The notes beneath the pieces were generated by a model. It had not been told where the DNA came from, did no database searches, and saw nothing but the letters and a program-made list of their open reading frames with translations. A DNA stretch of 34,984 bases from an uncultured bacterium (lineage in GTDB: Bacteria; Cyanobacteriota; Vampirovibrionia; Gastranaerophilales; Gastranaerophilaceae). The translations under genes were made by a program, and so were the position numbers. The stretch is from positions 1 to 34,984 of the forward strand of contig CANAIK010000016.1 in NCBI GenBank assembly GCA_947361225.1, given 5' to 3'. This document shows, piece by piece, positions 30,509-34,984 of this stretch (position 1 is its first letter; each line of letters begins with the position of its first letter).

Positions 30509-30730
30509 TTATTTGATGTCAACTAAATCAGACAATGAAACGTTTAAAATTTTAGATATTTGGATAAGTTTTTTTAAACTAATATATCTTTCAAAACGTT
30601 CGACGTGTCCAATGAATTTTGAATTTGCATTCAGCGTTTCAGAGAGTTTTTCTTGGGACAAGCCTTGTTCTATACGATATTTTCTAATGTTTTTTCCTAT
30701 AGCTATATAGATTTTGTCTTCAAAACTCAT
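30509..30730 (-). CDS. XRE-family regulator, tandem paralogue B
   Basis: 73 residues: GKNIRKYRIEQGLSQEKLSE, TLNANSKFIGHVERFERYIS and QISKILNVSLSDLVDIK. A tandem duplicate of the gene to its left. There is no ribosome site; TAATAT lies six bases before the ATG. It has the same 22-bp repeat at exactly the same distance upstream as paralogue A. It is divergent from the HAD gene. Confidence 0.88.
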   Translation of the reverse strand: MSFEDKIYIAIGKNIRKYRIEQGLSQEKLSETLNANSKFIGHVERFERYISLKKLIQISKILNVSLSDLVDIK

Positions 30731-30762
30731 AAGGAAATATTAGTTAATATGTTAATGCGGTG

Positions 30763-30784
30763 CCACTGCTATATAAGCACTATT
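30763..30784. promoter_or_regulatory. 22-bp repeated control site, copy 2
   Basis: Identical to copy 1; lies between XRE paralogue B and the HAD gene, so it may control both directions (32 nt to the XRE start, 19 nt to the HAD start). Confidence 0.65.
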
Positions 30785-30803
30785 TAAAAATTAAGGAAAT
30801 AAT

Positions 30804-31145
30804 ATGACAACATTCAAAAAAACTTTATTAATCGATTTGGACGGGGTTTTAAATGAATATGAGGGAAAGTTCGATAAAACTTTTATCCCTAAACCAAGGG
30901 TCGGAGTAAGAGAATTTTTAAAAAAATTATCTAATAATTATGAACTTATATTATATACAACAAGAAATAAATTGTTGGCTTCAAAATGGCTTGTTGAACA
31001 CGATTTGGATAAATATTTTTCCGATATTACAAATATTAAAGAGCTTAGTTACTTAACTATTGACGATAGATGCCTTAAATTCCAAGGGGATTATCAAAAA
31101 TTAATCAGTGAAATTGAGGATTTTAAGCCCTGGTATCGAAACTAG
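30804..31145 (+). CDS. Small HAD-superfamily hydrolase
   Basis: A 113-residue phosphatase-type protein without a cap domain. Motif I is LLIDLDGVL (Asp11, Asp13), motif II is ILYTTRN (Thr after the strand), and a late TIDDR supplies the acidic metal ligand. Nearest in look are small 5-prime(3-prime)-deoxyribonucleotidase or NLI-interacting-factor-like proteins. The substrate cannot be told. Ribosome site AAGGAA. It shares the 22-bp site with the divergent XRE gene. Confidence 0.8.
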   Translation: MTTFKKTLLIDLDGVLNEYEGKFDKTFIPKPRVGVREFLKKLSNNYELILYTTRNKLLASKWLVEHDLDKYFSDITNIKELSYLTIDDRCLKFQGDYQKLISEIEDFKPWYRN

Positions 31146-31174
31146 AATATTTTATGGTTCGATATTGAAATTTT

Positions 31175-31183
31175 TGATATGAT
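31175..31183 (+). promoter_or_regulatory. Extended -10 promoter
   Basis: TGATATGAT (TGn plus TATGAT at 31178-31183) upstream of the 237-residue membrane protein. No good -35 seen. Confidence 0.4.
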
Positions 31184-31211
31184 TTTGGGTTGAGGAAAAA
31201 ATTATTGCAAA

Positions 31212-31242
31212 TTTTTCTTTTATTTCTACAATAAAAGAAAAA
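31212..31242 (+). promoter_or_regulatory. 5-prime-leader hairpin next to the ribosome site
   Basis: A perfect 13-bp stem (TTTTTCTTTTATT with AATAAAAGAAAAA, 5-nt loop) whose 3-prime arm runs into the AAGAGG ribosome site (31241-31246). It could mask the site or protect the message. Confidence 0.5.
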
Positions 31243-31254
31243 GAGGATTTTTAA

Positions 31255-31968
31255 ATGAATAAAAAATATATTCTTGGATTTATTACAGCAGCGATTCCGG
31301 TTGCAATATTTTTGTGCTTTTTTGCAATCCTCAATGAAAAAAGCATTGGACAAGAAGTATTCTCAGTGTCTAGAATCGGTCAAAAGTTATGGGTTTATAA
31401 TATAAATGAAAAAAATTGGAGCATTTATAAAAAAAATGCTAAAAATAATCCCAAAGAAACAATTACACTGCAAATGCAAGAGCCTGTGGGCAATGGCGGA
31501 TATACTTCCTATCGTTTATTAGTGGAAAACGAACAAATTTTAAAAGACGATATTCTAATTGGGGAAGGTAGCCAAGAATTTTTAGTTAATGATAAATTAT
31601 ATTCTTATTATCCTAAAACATTTGAATTCTACGAAATAATTTTTGATAAAACCCAATTTACACCAAGAAAACTTGAATTAACAGAGATTAAAGAATTATT
31701 TAAAGGATATAATATTATTAAGATTTCCGATTTTAAGAATAATCAAAAAATTAGTCTTAATTACAATAAAAAAGACAATAAATTCATTGTTGTTAACGAC
31801 GGGAATATTAATTTTTATAAATATAGAATTATTCCTAATAGCGATAAAAAAATTAAATTTGAAAGATTCTTAAACCAATTTAGGGTGTTTGGGAAAGTTT
31901 TTATTAGAATCCAAAGATTCGAAGAATGCTCAAACAACTATCCTTGTTATGATATTGAGATAAAATAG
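31255..31968 (+). CDS. Membrane-anchored extracytoplasmic protein, unknown
   Basis: 237 residues. One N-terminal membrane helix (ILGFITAAIPVAIFLCFFAIL, 6-26) is followed by a beta-rich exterior domain with GNGGYTSYRLLVENEQIL and a late Cys pair (ECSNNYPCYDIEI). There is no lipobox; the helix is probably an uncleaved anchor. Ribosome site AAGAGG. Convergent with the ligase gene, 18 nt apart. I recognise no family. Confidence 0.75.
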   Translation: MNKKYILGFITAAIPVAIFLCFFAILNEKSIGQEVFSVSRIGQKLWVYNINEKNWSIYKKNAKNNPKETITLQMQEPVGNGGYTSYRLLVENEQILKDDILIGEGSQEFLVNDKLYSYYPKTFEFYEIIFDKTQFTPRKLELTEIKELFKGYNIIKISDFKNNQKISLNYNKKDNKFIVVNDGNINFYKYRIIPNSDKKIKFERFLNQFRVFGKVFIRIQRFEECSNNYPCYDIEIK

Positions 31969-31986
31969 AATATTATAAGGATTGAA

Positions 31987-33744
31987 TTAATTTAAATTCA
32001 CCCCTAAATTCTGCAATTTTTCTATTTCTTGTAAATTTTTTTCATCCCGGAAAAAATTAAAAACGGATTCTGCTGTTTTTTCGCCAATCCCATCGATTTT
32101 TTGTAAATCAATCAGGCTTGCTTTTTTTATTTCATCCAAATTTTTATAATTTTGAGCAAGAATCGAGGCTGTTGTTTTCCCGAGATAATTTATTGAAATT
32201 GCGTACAAAAACCTTTCCAAATCAGTATTTTTAGAGTTTTGTACCGCTAAATAAAGATTTTTAGCGGATTTATCGGAAAAACCGGCTAAATCCTTGAAGT
32301 CGGTTTCTTTTAATTCATAAATTTGAGAATAATCCTTAATTCCTATTGAAACAAGTTTTAAGGCAACATTATTTGCAAGTCCTTTAATATTCATTGCATC
32401 TCTTGAGGCAAAATGCGCAATTTTGGCTGCAATTCTTCCTTTGCAATTAGAATTGGCGCATTGTAAATTTTTATTCTCTATAATTAATTTTGAATTGCAA
32501 TAAGGACAAGTTTTTGGAAGTGCAATTTTTTTCGAATCCTTGGTTTTTGTTGAAAAAACAATCTCAGGAAGAATTTCACCGGCTTTTTTAATTGTAATTT
32601 CATCATTTATATATAAATCAAGTTTTTTTATTTGAGATAAATTGTGCAGGGTTGCTTTATTAAATTTTGAACCCAGAATCTCAACCGGAGAAAAAATTGC
32701 AACAGGGGTTAGTGTTCCCGATTTTCCAATTGTAAATTCAATCGATTCGAGCTTTGTATTTGCGGTTTTTGGGCTAAATTTATAAGCTATTGCCCATTTT
32801 GGAGCGTATGAATCAAAACCCAGTTTTTCTTGGAGTTCAATGTCATTAACCTTAATAACAACCCCGTCGGTTGGAATTTTTTGACTACAAGAATTGAAGT
32901 TTTTAAGATAATCCTTAATTTCACTAAAATTTTTCAATTCTTTGTATGAATTTGCGCTAAAGCCCAGTTCTTGCAGAGTTTTTAAGGATTCAATCTGAGT
33001 TTTGGGAGGATTTTTAGATAAAATTTGATAAGCAATAAAAGAAAGGTTTCTTTTATTCGTAATTTCAGGGTCTTTTTGGCGCAAAGAACCGGCTGCGTAG
33101 TTTCTTGGTGTTGAGAATTTTGTTTCTTTATTTTGTTTTATAAATTCATCAATCGAAACATAAACTTCTCCTCGAATCTCTCCGCTAAATGATTTTTTAA
33201 GGTTTTTTGGAATTGAGTTTATCATATTTAAGTTTTTTGTAACATCTTCCCCTAATTCGCCGTTTCCTCTTGTTAAACCCTTGATAAATCGTCCGTTTTC
33301 ATAAAAAAGCGTAAGCGCAAGCCCGTCAATTTTGGGTTCCGCACAAAAAATTGTATAAGGTTCAATTGATGCAATTTTTTTATACCATTGTTCGAGCTTA
33401 TCAAGTTCATAAACTTTTTTTAAACTGTACATTTTGTTTTTGTGCTTTGTTTTCGCTGTTTTTGAATCAATCGCCCCTATTGTTTTTGTAGTTTTCGAGT
33501 TCGGATTATTTTTTTCTAAGTCGTTTAGTTTTTTAACTAGAATATCATAATCGGAGTCTGAAATGGTCGGATTATCGTATAAAAAGTAGTTTTTGTTGTG
33601 TTTATTAATTTCTTTTCTTAACTTTTTAATTTGTTTTGTGTTAGTTTGATTATTTGGTGAAAAACTTGCAAAAACAGGGTTTGAGAAAACAAAAACCAAA
33701 AATATACAAAACAAAAACTTTAATTTGAATTCAACAATCGACAT
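31987..33744 (-). CDS. ligA: NAD-dependent DNA ligase with signal peptide, no BRCT
   Basis: 585 residues. Domain Ia has YFLYDNPTISDSDYDILVKK; the adenylation site is AEPKIDGLALTL with Lys138; also GEIRGEVY, PTDGVVIKV, PKWAIAYKF, the OB fold (TPVAIFSPVEILG), a Cys4 zinc finger (Cys413, 416, 429, 434) and the helix-hairpin-helix domain (DLQKIDGIGEKTAE). The usual C-terminal BRCT domain is missing. The N-terminus (KLKFLFCIFLVFVFSNPVFA) is a convincing Sec signal peptide; no later start gives an intact domain Ia. E. coli LigB also lacks BRCT and has a signal-like start, so this may be a LigB analogue. No ribosome site is seen. It follows the ferritin-like gene by 12 nt. Confidence 0.9.
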   Translation of the reverse strand: MSIVEFKLKFLFCIFLVFVFSNPVFASFSPNNQTNTKQIKKLRKEINKHNKNYFLYDNPTISDSDYDILVKKLNDLEKNNPNSKTTKTIGAIDSKTAKTKHKNKMYSLKKVYELDKLEQWYKKIASIEPYTIFCAEPKIDGLALTLFYENGRFIKGLTRGNGELGEDVTKNLNMINSIPKNLKKSFSGEIRGEVYVSIDEFIKQNKETKFSTPRNYAAGSLRQKDPEITNKRNLSFIAYQILSKNPPKTQIESLKTLQELGFSANSYKELKNFSEIKDYLKNFNSCSQKIPTDGVVIKVNDIELQEKLGFDSYAPKWAIAYKFSPKTANTKLESIEFTIGKSGTLTPVAIFSPVEILGSKFNKATLHNLSQIKKLDLYINDEITIKKAGEILPEIVFSTKTKDSKKIALPKTCPYCNSKLIIENKNLQCANSNCKGRIAAKIAHFASRDAMNIKGLANNVALKLVSIGIKDYSQIYELKETDFKDLAGFSDKSAKNLYLAVQNSKNTDLERFLYAISINYLGKTTASILAQNYKNLDEIKKASLIDLQKIDGIGEKTAESVFNFFRDEKNLQEIEKLQNLGVNLN

Positions 33745-33756
33745 ATTTTTTAATTA

Positions 33757-34512
33757 TTATAATTTTCCGGTTTTTTCTATAGAAATTGATTCTTCTAAGT
33801 ATTCCCTGCAGTGATTTTTGAATTCTTTATAAGAATATCCCCCTTTTAAGAATAAATTTTTAAATTTATGTCCAACAACAAAAACCGTTAAGTTCATAAG
33901 GATTTTTCTTATAAATCTTATTATGTTGTTAGTTGTTTTGTTTCTGTTTTTTGAAATTCTATGTAAAGTGGCGGATTGCAAAACCACGTGTTTTAGTTCA
34001 TCGTTTAGCATTTGAGTGCATATTGTTTTAAGAAGTGTTGAACCGGTGGAATTGGATAAGGCCGTATAATAAGAAAGCGCAACCATTTCAGCCGTAACCA
34101 AAACAATAACTTCACATTCTATGCCCATTAATTTTCTTAGAATTCTAAATATATTATCAACCGATAGTTTTTGCACGGGTTTTATATTGTATATTTCCAT
34201 GAATTTTTTAAGCGTTTGAGAATGTCTGTTTTCTTCTATAATAAACCACTTCATAATCTCGGGATAATCTTTGTAGTTGGTTTTTTTCGCATATTCTTCC
34301 ACAACTTTGGTTAAATGTTTCCCTTGAGATCCTTCCCCCAACTGAAAAGCTTTAATGGAGGGAGCAATTAAATTTATTTCTTCTTCCGTAAGTTCTTTGT
34401 TGTTGGTATAATCCAGTTTTAATAAATTTTTGTTGTTGTATTCGAAATATTCAATCCAGTTGAATTCTTCAAGATTTGTAATTTTTGTTTCTTTTAATAC
34501 AGCTCTTTTCAT
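33757..34512 (-). CDS. Ferritin-like diiron protein
   Basis: 251 residues. The two-fold E...ExxH pattern of a carboxylate-bridged diiron four-helix bundle is complete: Glu60 (AFQLGEGSQGK), Glu94/His97 (IIEENRHSQT), Glu142 (VTAEMVALSYY) and Glu172/His175 (LNDELKHVVLQ). This is the pattern of ferritin-like oxidases and of acyl-ACP desaturase or MiaE-type hydroxylases; the substrate is not known. A hydrophobic-basic C-terminal part (KILMNLTVFVVGHKFK) could touch the membrane. Ribosome site AAAGGA. First gene of a two-gene unit with the ligase. Confidence 0.8.
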   Translation of the reverse strand: MKRAVLKETKITNLEEFNWIEYFEYNNKNLLKLDYTNNKELTEEEINLIAPSIKAFQLGEGSQGKHLTKVVEEYAKKTNYKDYPEIMKWFIIEENRHSQTLKKFMEIYNIKPVQKLSVDNIFRILRKLMGIECEVIVLVTAEMVALSYYTALSNSTGSTLLKTICTQMLNDELKHVVLQSATLHRISKNRNKTTNNIIRFIRKILMNLTVFVVGHKFKNLFLKGGYSYKEFKNHCREYLEESISIEKTGKL

Positions 34513-34603
34513 AGTAAATTATCCTTTTATATATACTAGTACAACTAAAATCTATTATCAACTTTTTATATTTGCAAAAAAGTTTTTAAAAAAAATTGAT
34601 AAA

Positions 34604-34636
34604 TAACGAAATATATCGATATTACTAACGAAATAT
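34604..34636. promoter_or_regulatory. Direct repeats and palindrome upstream of the last XRE gene
   Basis: TAACGAAATAT occurs at 34604-34614 and 34626-34636, spaced 22 bp (two helix turns), with the palindrome ATATCGATAT (34613-34622) between them. This looks like a double operator. Confidence 0.4.
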
Positions 34637-34676
34637 GAATATGGTAAAGTGTTGCGAATTTATTTATCGTGTAAAT

Positions 34677-34984
34677 ATGATTTATCAAGATAAAGAAATT
34701 AAAAGACGCTTTGGAGCAAAAATTAGAGAATATCGAAAGGCGAAAAAGCTGACACAAGAACAATTGGCAGAACTTGTGGGCTGTTCTTGGCAAACTATTT
34801 CAGGATTAGAAACAGGATACAGTTTTCCTTCGTCTAATATTCTTTTTAATTTGTCATATGCCCTAAAAACCCCGTTGGTTTATTTTTTCAATTTTTATCC
34901 TAACCCAATCGATAATGAGAACGAAACAAAATTGGTTAATATTTATAAGGAATTAAACAAAGAACAACAAAAAATGCTTTTAAA
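34677..34984 (+). CDS. XRE-family regulator, N-terminal part
   Basis: 102 codons seen; runs off the right edge. The Cro/CI domain spans residues 9-70: KRRFGAKIREYRKAKKLTQE, ELVGCSWQTISGLETGYSFP and ILFNLSYALKTPLVYFF. A second helical region follows (ETKLVNIYKELNKEQQKMLL), much like the first XRE gene of the window. There is no ribosome site before ATG 34677. The paired direct repeats 41-73 nt upstream are probably its operator. Divergent from the ferritin-like gene. Confidence 0.85.
   Translation, partial: MIYQDKEIKRRFGAKIREYRKAKKLTQEQLAELVGCSWQTISGLETGYSFPSSNILFNLSYALKTPLVYFFNFYPNPIDNENETKLVNIYKELNKEQQKMLL

Noticed and set aside
30203-30784. CRISPR-like array suggested by repeated 22-bp sequence
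   Set aside because: Only two copies, about 290 bp apart, with genes between; they are control sites.
34566-34793. 75-codon minus-strand frame near the right edge
   Set aside because: Overlaps the clear XRE helix-turn-helix gene on the plus strand, which has typical residues.

Overview
The window is AT-rich, densely coded bacterial DNA that looks like a member of the non-photosynthetic cyanobacterial sister lineage (Melainabacteria/Vampirovibrionia, gut Gastranaerophilales type). The main clue is the F-type ATP synthase operon. It runs a, c, b-prime, b, delta, alpha, gamma and stops there, with beta and epsilon not downstream, which is the cyanobacterial arrangement. The gamma subunit also has an enlarged middle, and the carboxyl-terminal protease resembles cyanobacterial CtpA. 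An MCE (MlaD-type) protein and a type IV pilin-like prepeptide fit a Gram-negative envelope. The lineage is an inference; no 16S rRNA or other marker is present.

Layout. 1-3.3 kb: end of a pilin-like gene, an XRE regulator, a small protein built of two repeats, a radical-SAM-like protein that has lost its cluster-binding loop, then rimM-trmD. 3.4-9.5 kb (minus strand): a head-to-tail run ctpA, fliI-type ATPase, secreted TPR protein, tRNA-dihydrouridine synthase, GIY-YIG protein, with overlaps or short gaps. 9.6-12.9 kb (plus): ilvD, an MCE/MlaD protein, a DnaQ-like exonuclease. 13.0-18.1 kb: the ATP synthase operon, followed by a 57-residue Lys/Glu-rich protein.

18.4-26.4 kb is a mobile element that can be delimited to the base from the sequence. 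It has perfect 37-bp terminal inverted repeats starting with GGG and a flanking 8-bp target duplication, and it is inserted in the transcription terminator of the 57-residue gene. It is 7953 bp long and encodes an IS1595-family (ISXO2-like) transposase. The transposase is preceded by a near-consensus promoter, a SAM-I (S-box) riboswitch aptamer and an intrinsic terminator whose 5-prime arm can pair with the P1 3-prime strand. This predicts that transposase expression is shut off by S-adenosylmethionine. Cargo: a DUF2130 coiled-coil/nuclease-like protein, an AbiTii-type abortive-infection protein apparently split by a DNA inversion into two convergent genes, a four-gene operon of secreted or membrane-anchored proteins, an XRE regulator and three small unknown proteins.

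26.4-35.0 kb returns to ordinary genes (a membrane protein, tag, a NAD-dependent DNA ligase with a signal peptide and no BRCT domain, a ferritin-like diiron protein). Among them is a cluster of small XRE regulators and AbrB/MazE-like proteins around a Fic gene interrupted by an in-frame TGA. Two adjacent XRE paralogues each carry the same 22-bp repeat at the same distance from their start codons.

The most novel points are the SAM-riboswitch-controlled transposon, the inverted split AbiTii gene inside it, and the XRE/AbrB/Fic cluster with its duplicated control site.
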